A program made the position numbers and the translations under genes. The notes beneath the pieces were generated by a model, which worked only from the letters and a program-made list of their open reading frames with translations, did no database searches and had not been told where the DNA came from. Shown piece by piece: positions 1 to 9,801 of a stretch of DNA of 64,000 bases. The stretch comes from an uncultured Alphaproteobacteria bacterium (GTDB lineage: Bacteria; Pseudomonadota; Alphaproteobacteria; HIMB59; GCA-002718135), in assembly GCA_902601455.1 (NCBI GenBank), contig CACKNC010000005.1:19908-83907 (forward strand). Direction: 5' to 3'. Within the stretch, counting starts at the first letter, position 1. Every line of letters begins with the position of its first letter.

Positions 1-228
1 CAGCCTGATATGACTCATTTTCATCACTTATTACATAAATATAATGTTAATAAATATACTATTCTGACCATTATATCCTTAATTAGCTTATCACTTGGAG
101 TTTTAGGATATATAACAACTGTTTACTTAAATTCTTTAATTAGCTTAATAATATTTATTTTTATAACATTATTTTTTACTTTTTTTTCAATTATGTTTAA
201 CAATTATTTAAAAAAATCTACAAAATAA
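1..228 (+). CDS. C-terminal fragment of a WecA/TagO/MraY-like glycosyl-1-phosphate transferase (truncated at window edge)
   Basis: The frame is open from base 1 (QPDMTHFHHLLHKY...), matching the conserved D-x-x-H-x-H-H-x-L loop before the last TM helices of this family; hydrophobic tail follows. Confidence 0.65.
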   Translation, partial: QPDMTHFHHLLHKYNVNKYTILTIISLISLSLGVLGYITTVYLNSLISLIIFIFITLFFTFFSIMFNNYLKKSTK

Positions 229-232
229 ATAT

Positions 233-979
233 ATGAAAATTAAAATTCCAAAAAAATTAAACAAAACACAAATAAATATATATTTTAAAAAGGTAGGATT
301 AGATTATTTGATAAATCAAAAGAATTTTAATTCAGAACTTCTTAAACCTGATTTAAATGATTTATATTTTTTACATAATTTTATAATTGTTAACAAAAGA
401 ATAAATATTTTAGAAATTGGTACCGGATATTCTTCTTTAGTCATATCTCATGCTCATAAAATGTTGATTGAAAAATATGGAAAAAAGATAAAAAATAATA
501 TTTACTTAACAGCAAATTATACAATATTAGATAATAGTAAAAAATACATAAATATATCAAAAAAAAGAAATAAACTAATAAACAATCCATTACAAAACTT
601 TAAGTTTAGCCAGGTTCAAATGACAGAATTCAATGGTAGATATTGCACTAAATTTATTAATTTCCCCAAAGTTAATCCAGAGTTTATTTATTTGGATGGT
701 CCTAGTCAATATGGGGTAAAAAATAATAATAAATTTTCATTTAATATTGACTCAAAAGATCTTATGCCAATGTCATCTGATATATTAAAAATTGAAAATT
801 TTTTTTCTTCTGGGACAATCATAATTTCAGATGGAAGAAGGGCAAATATTAATTTTTTAATGAATAATTTTCAGAGAAATTGGAAAATTAAAAATATTGA
901 AGATAGAAGTATTTTAATTTTAGTTGATGAACCATTGGGAAAAAAAAATAAAAAAAAACTAGAGTTTTATAAGTTTTAA
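233..979 (+). CDS. SAM-dependent methyltransferase-like protein
   Basis: 248 aa; ILEIGTGYSSLVISHA resembles a class I SAM-binding motif I; directly follows the transferase fragment. Confidence 0.45.
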   Translation: MKIKIPKKLNKTQINIYFKKVGLDYLINQKNFNSELLKPDLNDLYFLHNFIIVNKRINILEIGTGYSSLVISHAHKMLIEKYGKKIKNNIYLTANYTILDNSKKYINISKKRNKLINNPLQNFKFSQVQMTEFNGRYCTKFINFPKVNPEFIYLDGPSQYGVKNNNKFSFNIDSKDLMPMSSDILKIENFFSSGTIIISDGRRANINFLMNNFQRNWKIKNIEDRSILILVDEPLGKKNKKKLEFYKF

Positions 980-981
980 AA

Positions 982-1911
982 GTGCAAGATAAATTAAATA
1001 TTATAACTTACCATTATGTAAGAGATAGATCAAAAGATTTTCCTTTCTTAAATATTTTAAAGATTAAACACTTTAAACAACAGATAAAATATCTTTACAA
1101 AAATAAAAAAGTTTTATCACCAGAGGAAATTCACTATAGATTAAATAAAAAAATAAAGTTTAAATCAAGTGAGTACTGGTTAACTTTTGATGATGGATAC
1201 AAAGAGCATTCTGAAATAGTATTAAATATTTTGCAACATTATAAATTAAATGCATCTTTTTATCCAATGAATTTAATTAAAAGAAAAAATGTAATGAAAG
1301 TAAATAAAATACAATTTATTCTATCAAAATTTAAAATTAGAGATAAATTATTATTGGAGATTAAAAAAAATTATTATGAATTTTTTAAGTCTAACAAACC
1401 TCCACTATTTGAAAAATACATAAAACAAAAAAATATATTTAATGTTCGTGATGATCACGTTACAAGAAATATTAAATCCCTTCTAACTAGCGAATTACCA
1501 ATAAAAATTTCTGATAAAATAGTTGATAAACTTTTTAAAAAATATGTATCTAAAAATGAAAATGAGTTTGCCAAAAGATTATATTTGAATTTAAATGAAT
1601 TAAAAAAAATTAAAAAATTTGGTAATGAAATTGGTGCTCATGGATTAACACACAAGAAACTAGAATTTTTATCATTTGAAAAGCAATATAAAGAAATTTC
1701 TAATTCTAAAAATTTTTTAAATCAAAAAAAACTCTTAAATGAAAACTATTGGTCATTTTGCTATCCTCATGGAAGTTATAATAAAAGTTCAATAAAAATT
1801 TTAAAAGAACTAAACTGCAACTGCGCTCTAACCATCCAAAAAGCATCTTTTGATAGAAAGTATCCTTTTGAATTTCCAAGAATAGATACAAATAATTTAG
1901 TTTATAAGTAA
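982..1911 (+). CDS. Polysaccharide deacetylase family protein (NodB-like)
   Basis: TFDDGY motif, GAHGLTHKKL and CYPHGSYN motifs; GTG start. Confidence 0.8.
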   Translation: MQDKLNIITYHYVRDRSKDFPFLNILKIKHFKQQIKYLYKNKKVLSPEEIHYRLNKKIKFKSSEYWLTFDDGYKEHSEIVLNILQHYKLNASFYPMNLIKRKNVMKVNKIQFILSKFKIRDKLLLEIKKNYYEFFKSNKPPLFEKYIKQKNIFNVRDDHVTRNIKSLLTSELPIKISDKIVDKLFKKYVSKNENEFAKRLYLNLNELKKIKKFGNEIGAHGLTHKKLEFLSFEKQYKEISNSKNFLNQKKLLNENYWSFCYPHGSYNKSSIKILKELNCNCALTIQKASFDRKYPFEFPRIDTNNLVYK

Positions 1912-2892
1912 ATTTGGTCTGTCACTATCGGCATCACCTTTATGTAATTCATATTCATTTCTTGATTTAAAGCAAAAATATAAAGGTTGGTTAGTAACTC
2001 CTTCAAACGGCTCAAAATGATTAGGGATTACTTTTATTCCTTTTTTTAAATTGAAACCATTATTTTCTATATATTTCTCACTTCTACCTTTGTACAAAAA
2101 ATCAATATATTCAGAATTTTCTTTATATAACAAATTTCTAATTAGAATGCCTATATCCTCAGCTTTTTCCCAGTAACCAAAACTATCAATTATCCTCAGA
2201 ATAGATGTATCGAATAAAAAAATTTTTCTAAAAACTATTAGAAGTATATCTTCACCTCTTTTTTTTATATTTATAAACTTGTAATTATAGTATGGATGAT
2301 TTTCGTATCTATATTTAAAATAATTATAATTTTTAAAACTTTTTTTCTTTAAACTAAAAATATTTTTATTAATTCTATCTGTAACCTCTAAAGTATTTTT
2401 TTTTACTTTTTTAAACTTTTTGTTTACTAAATATTTTGATAATTTTGCTTTATGTATTTTATCATTTTTTATAAAATAATGCCTCATTTCACCAGTGTTA
2501 AATTCAAGTTTATTGTACAATTGCATAATATCTTTTGTTAATCCAATACCCCCAATTGAAATATTATCAGTGTTATTTAAAAAAAAATATATTAATTTTA
2601 ATCCATAAATTTTATTAATTTCTTTACTTACACACCATATGCCCAGCCATATATTATCATCTTTTTTTTTTATTTTTTTATATGCATTAATTGAAATAAA
2701 ACCAATTAATCCTAAAATCTTTTTTGTTTTATTTTCTAAAACTGCAAAAGAAATTTTATTTTTTTTGTTTGAAATATGCTGCCATTTAAGTAGCTTTTTA
2801 TCTTTTGATAAAATGTGATTTTTTTTCCAATTATTATCTAAAAAATTACAAATCTTATTAATATCTTTTTGATCTGCAATTCTTACATTCAT
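1897..2892 (-). CDS. GNAT-like acyltransferase family protein
   Basis: 331 aa with N-terminal GNAT-like pattern (VRIADQKDINKICNFLDNNW...); last gene of the 7516-to-1897 minus-strand operon. Confidence 0.45.
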   Translation of the reverse strand: MNVRIADQKDINKICNFLDNNWKKNHILSKDKKLLKWQHISNKKNKISFAVLENKTKKILGLIGFISINAYKKIKKKDDNIWLGIWCVSKEINKIYGLKLIYFFLNNTDNISIGGIGLTKDIMQLYNKLEFNTGEMRHYFIKNDKIHKAKLSKYLVNKKFKKVKKNTLEVTDRINKNIFSLKKKSFKNYNYFKYRYENHPYYNYKFINIKKRGEDILLIVFRKIFLFDTSILRIIDSFGYWEKAEDIGILIRNLLYKENSEYIDFLYKGRSEKYIENNGFNLKKGIKVIPNHFEPFEGVTNQPLYFCFKSRNEYELHKGDADSDRPNLLIN

Positions 2893-3572
2893 TACATATA
2901 CCCGCCATCAACATTTATGATTGATCCTGTAGTATATTTAGAATTAATTATAAATTTAATTGCATTTGATAATGATTTGTAATCGCCTAAACTTCTTGTG
3001 TCCGTATTTCTGATGATATTTTTGTAATCTCTATCTTTTACTTCTTTTAAAAGATTCGTGTCAAATAATCCAAGGCTTAAATAGTTAGAAGTAATTCCAA
3101 ATTTTCCATATTCTTTTGATATACTTTTAGAATAACCTAAAGAAGCATATTTACTTATCATATAACCGCTTATTCCTGAGTCACCTTTTAAAGCTCTAGA
3201 GGAGCCTATAAAAATAATCCTACCCCAGTTATTTTTTATCATAATTGGCAATACTGATTTTACTATTTCATGGGATTTAAGAACTCCTTCATCTAATTCT
3301 TTGAGAATTTCTTTTCTTGACTTGTTAATAATTAAACTATCAATTGATACAGAATTAAAAAAAATTAATGTTATTTTATTAAATTTGGTTTCTAATATTT
3401 TTTTAACTTCACTTGTATTTTTATATTTAATTAATTTATATTCACTTATTTTGTGCTTTGAAGTAAAAGATGAAAATGGGTATATTTCATAGTTTTTAAA
3501 TTGATTTTTAAAAGTGTTTCTCGCAATCTGAGAACCAGCTCCAAATATACATATGCAAGGTTTTATTGCCAT
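2892..3572 (-). CDS. Short-chain dehydrogenase/reductase (FabG-like)
   Basis: GAGSQIA nucleotide-binding motif, YMISK catalytic motif, C-terminal INVDGGYM. Confidence 0.8.
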   Translation of the reverse strand: MAIKPCICIFGAGSQIARNTFKNQFKNYEIYPFSSFTSKHKISEYKLIKYKNTSEVKKILETKFNKITLIFFNSVSIDSLIINKSRKEILKELDEGVLKSHEIVKSVLPIMIKNNWGRIIFIGSSRALKGDSGISGYMISKYASLGYSKSISKEYGKFGITSNYLSLGLFDTNLLKEVKDRDYKNIIRNTDTRSLGDYKSLSNAIKFIINSKYTTGSIINVDGGYM

Positions 3573-4513
3573 TTAAATAATAAGCTCCCCCAAGATAATC
3601 CAACTCCAAAACCGCTTAAACATACGATACTTTTTTTTTTAATTTCATTGTTTCTTTGATAATAACTTATCAAGAATGGTATTGAGCTAGAAACTAAATT
3701 TCCAGTTAAATTAAAATAATTTGGAACTCTTTTTTCATCAATGTTTAATTTATCAATAATATTATTTATTACTATTTTACTAGCCTGATGTAAAAAAAAT
3801 AAATTTGCATTTTCTAATCCTACGCTTTTGGTAATTTTTTTTATACTTTTTGGTATTTTGTTTATAGTAAATTGAAAAACATCATTCCCCTTCATTTTTA
3901 AAGTGGGTTTTTTGAGGAGATCTGACTCAATTAAAATATTATTTAAGGAAATTTTGTCATAATTATTTCCATCATGCCCAAAATCATAAGATATTAAATT
4001 TTCATTATTTTTTTTTAAAATTAAACTTGCACTTGCCCCGTCACTAAATATCAGGTTAGTTGACTGGTCATTTTTATTAATATATTTTGAGTAAGTCTCT
4101 GATGTTACTATTATTGCTGATTTATATTTAGTGGAATTAAAAAGAGAATTAATAATGAAAAGTGCATATGGATAACCTGAGCAAGACATTGATAAAGTTG
4201 TAACAAACGTATCAGAATTTAAATTTAGCTCTGAGGCTAATTTTTCTGCAAAGCTTGGTATGTTATTGTTAGAGTCTTGAGTTATAAAAATTAATATTTC
4301 TGGCTTAATTTTACTTTTTTTTATGACTCTTTTTGATACAATAAAAGCTAATTCTTTAAAATCTCTTTTTTTTTCTCTGTGAACAAATTTGAAACCAGTT
4401 TTCTCAAGTACTTTATTACTTCTGTCTTTTCCATATTTATTTGAAAGAACATTTTTTAAATTTATTCTATCCTTACCAATTTCAGTTTCTATGCTATCTA
4501 TGCAAAACCCCAT
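3563..4513 (-). CDS. 3-oxoacyl-ACP synthase III-like (KAS III)
   Basis: Cys in SMSCSGYPYAL, His in FLHQASK, Asn in NLTGNLVSSSIP: the Cys-His-Asn catalytic triad appears intact. Confidence 0.8.
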   Translation of the reverse strand: MGFCIDSIETEIGKDRINLKNVLSNKYGKDRSNKVLEKTGFKFVHREKKRDFKELAFIVSKRVIKKSKIKPEILIFITQDSNNNIPSFAEKLASELNLNSDTFVTTLSMSCSGYPYALFIINSLFNSTKYKSAIIVTSETYSKYINKNDQSTNLIFSDGASASLILKKNNENLISYDFGHDGNNYDKISLNNILIESDLLKKPTLKMKGNDVFQFTINKIPKSIKKITKSVGLENANLFFLHQASKIVINNIIDKLNIDEKRVPNYFNLTGNLVSSSIPFLISYYQRNNEIKKKSIVCLSGFGVGLSWGSLLFKWQ

Positions 4514-4517
4514 TTAT

Positions 4518-4739
4518 TTAGAGCTTTTCAATTTCTTCAACTATTTCTCTAACTGTAAACATTTCACTTAAGCCATTTATGCTCGATGCTTTACCATTTG
4601 TTTCTTTATCTAGTGCACTAAGGATTGACAGTTGCCCCAGTGAGTCCCATTCTTCAATATTATCAGAAGAGTCATCAATACTTAATGAATCAATCTCAAG
4701 TGCAATTCTAATTATTTCTATAATATTTTCTTTATTCAT
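4518..4739 (-). CDS. Acyl carrier protein
   Basis: 73 aa with phosphopantetheine attachment motif EEWDSLGQLSIL. Confidence 0.85.
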   Translation of the reverse strand: MNKENIIEIIRIALEIDSLSIDDSSDNIEEWDSLGQLSILSALDKETNGKASSINGLSEMFTVREIVEEIEKL

Positions 4740-5547
4740 AAGGTATTTTTATACTATTTAAATCTCTGTCACCATATTTATTTTGATCATGTCTCGTAAA
4801 TAATGGATTAAAATATTTCTCACAACCTTCAAAATGATAATGAGTAACTTGGCTTAATCTAGATTTGCTTTTGTCTTTTATTTCACCAGCTCCATGAAGA
4901 ATATTTGCCGACCAAATCAAAAAATCACCTTTCATTAATTTTGGGGTATAAATTTCAAATTTTTTGTCGAGCATTACTTTTTTTATATACTCTTCATACT
5001 TTGTATAATTATTTTTAATATCTTTTTTATTTTTTGGAATATCTAAGCCTAAAGTATCTAACCATACATAAGGCAGTTTATTACTACCCGGAACTATTGA
5101 AAGGGGTCCTGAAGATTCATCTATGTCTTCTAAAGCTGTCCAAACTCCTGCGAGATAGCCATCAGGCTTTGTTGCAAAATGAAAGTAATCACTATGTAAA
5201 GGCTGTTCTGTCCCTTTTAAGAAATTAATTGTAGAAAACGGTATCGGCTTTCGAGAATAAAGAGATTTAAGTAAAAAAATAACATCTTCGTTTATTGCTA
5301 ATTTTTTTACCGAATCTATCTCTTTCCATATTTCTACTATTCTTGGACTTTCATTGTAATGGAAAATCTTTGGATTAGTTTTTATATCTCTCTTAGAATT
5401 TAAATGATTTTGAATCTTTAAATTTATATCATCAATTAATTTGTTGTCATTAATACTAGAAATTAAATAACCGTTATCTTCATAAAATTTAATAGCTTTA
5501 TCAAGATAAACTTTGTCATTTTTTATATTATTTAAATTTATTTTCAT
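4732..5547 (-). CDS. Phytanoyl-CoA dioxygenase (PhyH)-family Fe(II)/2OG oxygenase
   Basis: HSDYFHFATKPDGYLAGVWTALEDIDESSGPLSIVPGSNKLP and distal LIWSANILHGAGEI are typical PhyH features. Confidence 0.85.
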   Translation of the reverse strand: MKINLNNIKNDKVYLDKAIKFYEDNGYLISSINDNKLIDDINLKIQNHLNSKRDIKTNPKIFHYNESPRIVEIWKEIDSVKKLAINEDVIFLLKSLYSRKPIPFSTINFLKGTEQPLHSDYFHFATKPDGYLAGVWTALEDIDESSGPLSIVPGSNKLPYVWLDTLGLDIPKNKKDIKNNYTKYEEYIKKVMLDKKFEIYTPKLMKGDFLIWSANILHGAGEIKDKSKSRLSQVTHYHFEGCEKYFNPLFTRHDQNKYGDRDLNSIKIPYE

Positions 5548-6263
5548 TTTTGATTAGCCATATATACAGAAGTCCAAAAAAAAATCGATCCGAATTTTTC
5601 TTCAAAATCAATAATATTATCTTTTCTTAATTTTGACAAATAGTCAAATTTATTTTGCAAATTTATAGGTGCAGGCCAAAATGATTTACCAATAAGTTTT
5701 ATATTAAATATCTTATTTGCATAATCTAGAGCTTTCTTGTGATTACTTACTGAGAGTATTGGGAAAAAAATAACACCATTACTGTTTAAGTGATTTTTGG
5801 AATCATTTAAAAATCTTTTTAATAATTCAAATCCATCCTTATCCTCACTTGGAATGGAGTTGTTGAACCAATCAGTTTCTTCTGTCAAATATGAGGATAC
5901 TCCAGATATATCATTAATTATTAAATCAAATTTTTCTTTACGTTTCAACCACTCATCAAAGATATTTGATTTATAAATATTAATATTTAAATTAAAATTA
6001 TCGAAATTTTCTTTACTGTCTAATAATGCTCCTTCATCCAAATCAGATGCATAAAATGTGTTGTTTGGAAATTTTTGATTTAATAATATTGTTAAAATAC
6101 CACAACCGCATCCAAGATCTAAAATTTTTTTCTTCTTTAAATTATCTGAATTTAAAAGTTCTTTAATAATACTTGAGTACATTACTCTTGAAGTTTCAGT
6201 TGGTTTAAATGAATTTTTAAAATTTATTTTACTTAAAATGTTCTTATACTCTTTCAAGCTCAT
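5544..6263 (-). CDS. Class I SAM-dependent methyltransferase (PrmC/HemK-like fold, NPPY replaced by NDIS)
   Basis: ILDLGCGCGILTILL motif I; FDLIINDISGVS at the position of NPPY. Confidence 0.75.
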   Translation of the reverse strand: MSLKEYKNILSKINFKNSFKPTETSRVMYSSIIKELLNSDNLKKKKILDLGCGCGILTILLNQKFPNNTFYASDLDEGALLDSKENFDNFNLNINIYKSNIFDEWLKRKEKFDLIINDISGVSSYLTEETDWFNNSIPSEDKDGFELLKRFLNDSKNHLNSNGVIFFPILSVSNHKKALDYANKIFNIKLIGKSFWPAPINLQNKFDYLSKLRKDNIIDFEEKFGSIFFWTSVYMANQK

Positions 6264-6268
6264 CTATA

Positions 6269-7516
6269 TTAAATCTTTTTTAAGGCTTTTATTAATTTAT
6301 TTACTTCATCCATACTATTGTAATGAACAATACTAATTCTTACAACACCATCTTCATCATCAATACCAAGTGCTTTAAGGCATCTCCAAGCATAAAAGTT
6401 ATCGTTTCTTGTAGCTATATTATTTGAGACAAGTATTTTACTAACTTCTTTTGAGGATTTATTTTTTGAAATAAAAGATATTGTGGGCGCTCTGTCTTTG
6501 TCGATAATTTTATTTTTTCCTATCAATCGCAAATCATTTCTCTGTGTTATGAATTCAAGTATAGGGTTAGCTAAATCTTTTTCATGTAGTGAAATTAAAT
6601 TATTAATTTTTCCAATTTTTTCACGCAAGGAGATTTTTTCATCATTAAAATGGTGATCATATAAATTCATTAAATAATCATAAATTCCAGAAAGGGATGC
6701 TAATTCTTCATGATTAGATCCACCTGGATTTAAAGTGTAAGGGTAATCACCTTCTAAAAATTCATGATTTTGATTAGGTAAACTTTTCGTTATGTTTTCA
6801 TTGCAATATAATAATCCAAGGTGAGGCCCATAAGTTTTATATAAACTAAATGAGTAAAAATCTACTCCTAACTCTTTAACGTCAGGAAATCCATGAGGAG
6901 CATAAGAAACGCCATCACCTATCAAAATAGCATTATATTTTTTTGATATAGAACTGATTTTTTTTAAATTATTTACAGATCCAACGATATTGGAACAATG
7001 TGTCACTGCAACTATTTTAGTTTTCTTAGAAATCAATCTTTCAAAATCTTCTATGTCAAGCTCTCCACTTATTTTGTTTATTTTCCATTCTTTTATTATA
7101 GCTCCATTTTCTTTAAGGCGTCTCCAAGGGCTTATATTAGCTTCATGATCTTGATTTGTAACTATTACTTCATCTCCCTGACTGATTATTGATTTTAATG
7201 CATTTGATAAAACATACAAATTTGCAGATGTTGAATCTCCTATAAGAATTTCATTATTTTTTGCATTGATTATTTTTGCAAATAATTCAGTGGCTTTATC
7301 CATTTCATCCCCAGCTTTTTTAGACATTGCATACTCTGCATATGGTTGAACCTTTGTAGAAATCATGAATTCATTAAGTTTGCTAATCACCTCTTGAGGA
7401 ACATAGCTTCCACCAGCATTTTCAAAAAAAGACCAATTTTTACATATTGGGTCTTTAAAAGCTGGAAATTGTGATCTAACAAAATCAATATCAAGTTTTG
7501 TATTACTAAAGCTCAA
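6269..7516 (-). CDS. Class-V aminotransferase-fold PLP enzyme (cysteine desulfurase-like)
   Basis: Typical N-terminus (FENAGGSYVPQEV), GDGVSYAPHGF, PLP-Lys region FYSFSLYKTYGPHLG. Confidence 0.8.
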   Translation of the reverse strand: MSFSNTKLDIDFVRSQFPAFKDPICKNWSFFENAGGSYVPQEVISKLNEFMISTKVQPYAEYAMSKKAGDEMDKATELFAKIINAKNNEILIGDSTSANLYVLSNALKSIISQGDEVIVTNQDHEANISPWRRLKENGAIIKEWKINKISGELDIEDFERLISKKTKIVAVTHCSNIVGSVNNLKKISSISKKYNAILIGDGVSYAPHGFPDVKELGVDFYSFSLYKTYGPHLGLLYCNENITKSLPNQNHEFLEGDYPYTLNPGGSNHEELASLSGIYDYLMNLYDHHFNDEKISLREKIGKINNLISLHEKDLANPILEFITQRNDLRLIGKNKIIDKDRAPTISFISKNKSSKEVSKILVSNNIATRNDNFYAWRCLKALGIDDEDGVVRISIVHYNSMDEVNKLIKALKKI

Positions 7517-7561
7517 AAAAATACTCCTCTTTTATGAATATTTATTTTATACATTTTTTTA

Positions 7562-8305
7562 ATGAAAATTAATAAATATTTTGATGATGAAGAGCTTAAA
7601 AACAGATGTGATTTAGCAGCAGCCTACCATCTTGCTGATATATATGGATTTAGCGATATCATTTGGAACCATATTACTTGCAAAACTTCTTCAAAAAAAA
7701 ATACATTTTTAATAAATAAATTTGGATTAAGGTACGATGAGATAACTGCATCTAATTTAATAGAGGTTGATTTAAATGGAAACATTGTCTTTGGTGAAGG
7801 AGATATAAATTATACAGGTTTTGTAATTCATGGAGCTATTCATAAAAATAGACAAGATCTTGAATGTGTTATGCATTCACATTCTAGATCAGGTTTAGCA
7901 GTGTCTTGTTTAGAGACTGGATTGGATATTTTAATTCAAGATTCAGCAATGTTTCACAACAGTGTTAGCTATCATGATTGGCAAGGTATGTCGACAAGCA
8001 CTGAAGAATGTAAGAGTCTTTTAGGAGATCTAGGTAATAATAATGTTATGATTTTGAGAAATCATGGACTTTTGACAGCTGGAAAAACAATAAGTGAGGC
8101 ATTTATGCTTATGTACTATCTTGACAGAGCTTGTAAGGTTCAAATTGATTTATTAAACACTAACCAAAATATTATTAAACCATCTGAGAATTTATTAGAA
8201 TTTGCAGCTGGTCAATATAATGATTCTAAATATAAACTTGGTAAACATGAGTGGCCTGCTCTAAAAAGGATGCTTAAAAAAAATAATAGTATATATGATC
8301 AATAA
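7562..8305 (+). CDS. Class II aldolase/adducin family protein
   Basis: Zn-ligand-type motifs MHSHSRSG and LRNHGLL; 247 aa. Confidence 0.85.
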   Translation: MKINKYFDDEELKNRCDLAAAYHLADIYGFSDIIWNHITCKTSSKKNTFLINKFGLRYDEITASNLIEVDLNGNIVFGEGDINYTGFVIHGAIHKNRQDLECVMHSHSRSGLAVSCLETGLDILIQDSAMFHNSVSYHDWQGMSTSTEECKSLLGDLGNNNVMILRNHGLLTAGKTISEAFMLMYYLDRACKVQIDLLNTNQNIIKPSENLLEFAAGQYNDSKYKLGKHEWPALKRMLKKNNSIYDQ

Positions 8306-9801
8306 TGACTTTAAGTTTTCAGTTAGTTAAAGAACAAAAATTAAAATTACAATTTCCTTCAGATTTATTTATTAATGGAAATTATCAGAAATCTATATCA
8401 GAAAAATTTTTTGATAATATTTCTCCTATTGACGGAAAAAAAATTAACCAGATTTCTTTTGCTCAGCAAGCTGACATAGATAAAGCTGTTAGTTCTGCAA
8501 AAGAAGTATTTCAAAAAGGTTATTGGTCTAATTTACCTCCAGGACAAAGAAAAAAAATTCTTTTAAAATTTGCAGAATTATTAGAGCGTGATCGATTAGA
8601 GTTATCTCTATTAGATACTATAGATATGGGTAAAACTATTAATGATACCTATAATGCTGATTTACCAACCAGTATTGATAACATTGAATGGTATGCTGAA
8701 ATTATTGATAAATTGTTTGATGATATATCCCCCAGTTCAAAAGATTATATGGGTTTAGTTACTAAAGAACCAATAGGGGTTGTAGCAGCAATTGTCCCCT
8801 GGAATTATCCTTTATGGATGGCTATTTGGAAAATTGCACCAGCCTTAATTACAGGTAATTCAGTGATATTAAAACCAGCTGAACAATCCCCTATGAGTGC
8901 TATTAAAATTGGTTCTTTGTTGTCTGAAGCTGGAGTTCCAGATGGTGTTTTTTCTGTTTTGCCTGGTGATGGACCTATAACAGGCAAATCTTTGTGTCTT
9001 CATAAAGATGTTGATTGCGTTGCATTTACAGGTTCTGGAGAAGTTGGTAAATTGGTATTACAATATTCTGGCCAATCAAATATGAAAAGAGTTCAACTTG
9101 AGTGTGGAGGAAAATCTCCTAATATAATATTTGCTGATTGTCATGATCTTGATGCAGCTGCTGAAGCATCAGCATACGCTATATTTGGAAATCAAGGAGA
9201 GGTTTGTTCGGCAGGCTCAAGACTAATAGTTCAAAAAGAAATTGAAGATGATTTTATAGATAAAGTAGCAGAAAAAAGTAAAAACATGCAGCCGGCTAAT
9301 CCATTTGATCCAAATTCATTTGCAGGAGCAATAGTAAATAAAGAACAGCTTGATAAAATTAATAACTATGTAAATATTGGTAGGGAAGAGGGCGCAGATA
9401 TAAAAGTAGGAGGAAATATTGCTATGCAAGAAACAGGAGGTTGTTATTTTGAGCCAACAATATTTAAAAATGTAAAGAATAATATGAAAATTGCTCAAGA
9501 GGAAATCTTTGGCCCTGTACTTACAGCACTCTCTTTTTCAAGCTTTGAGGAAGCAATTTCTATGGCTAATGATACTGAATACGGACTTGCTGCAGGTGTG
9601 TGGACAAAAGATATTAATAAAGCAATAAAGGCATCAAGAGAAATTAGAGCTGGTACAGTTTATATAAATAATTACGAGGAAGGTGTTGACTCTACTATAC
9701 CACTTGGTGGATATAAACAATCTGGTATAGGTCGTGATAATGGCTATCAAGCTCTGGATAATTATTTGCAGACCAAATCAACATGGATAAAAGTTTCTTA
9801 A
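8305..9801 (+). CDS. NAD(P)-dependent aldehyde dehydrogenase, PuuC-like
   Basis: VPWNYPLW, FTGSGEVGK, LECGGKSPN, NQGEVCSAGSR, PLGGYKQSGIGRD; overall closest to PuuC-type (gamma-glutamyl)aminobutyraldehyde dehydrogenases by recalled pattern. Confidence 0.85.
   Translation: MTLSFQLVKEQKLKLQFPSDLFINGNYQKSISEKFFDNISPIDGKKINQISFAQQADIDKAVSSAKEVFQKGYWSNLPPGQRKKILLKFAELLERDRLELSLLDTIDMGKTINDTYNADLPTSIDNIEWYAEIIDKLFDDISPSSKDYMGLVTKEPIGVVAAIVPWNYPLWMAIWKIAPALITGNSVILKPAEQSPMSAIKIGSLLSEAGVPDGVFSVLPGDGPITGKSLCLHKDVDCVAFTGSGEVGKLVLQYSGQSNMKRVQLECGGKSPNIIFADCHDLDAAAEASAYAIFGNQGEVCSAGSRLIVQKEIEDDFIDKVAEKSKNMQPANPFDPNSFAGAIVNKEQLDKINNYVNIGREEGADIKVGGNIAMQETGGCYFEPTIFKNVKNNMKIAQEEIFGPVLTALSFSSFEEAISMANDTEYGLAAGVWTKDINKAIKASREIRAGTVYINNYEEGVDSTIPLGGYKQSGIGRDNGYQALDNYLQTKSTWIKVS

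Noticed and set aside
7517-7561. TATGAATATTTATTTTATA in the aldolase divergent gap as a fourth operator
   Set aside because: Arms do not match TTGAAT/ATTCAA; AT-rich background explains it.
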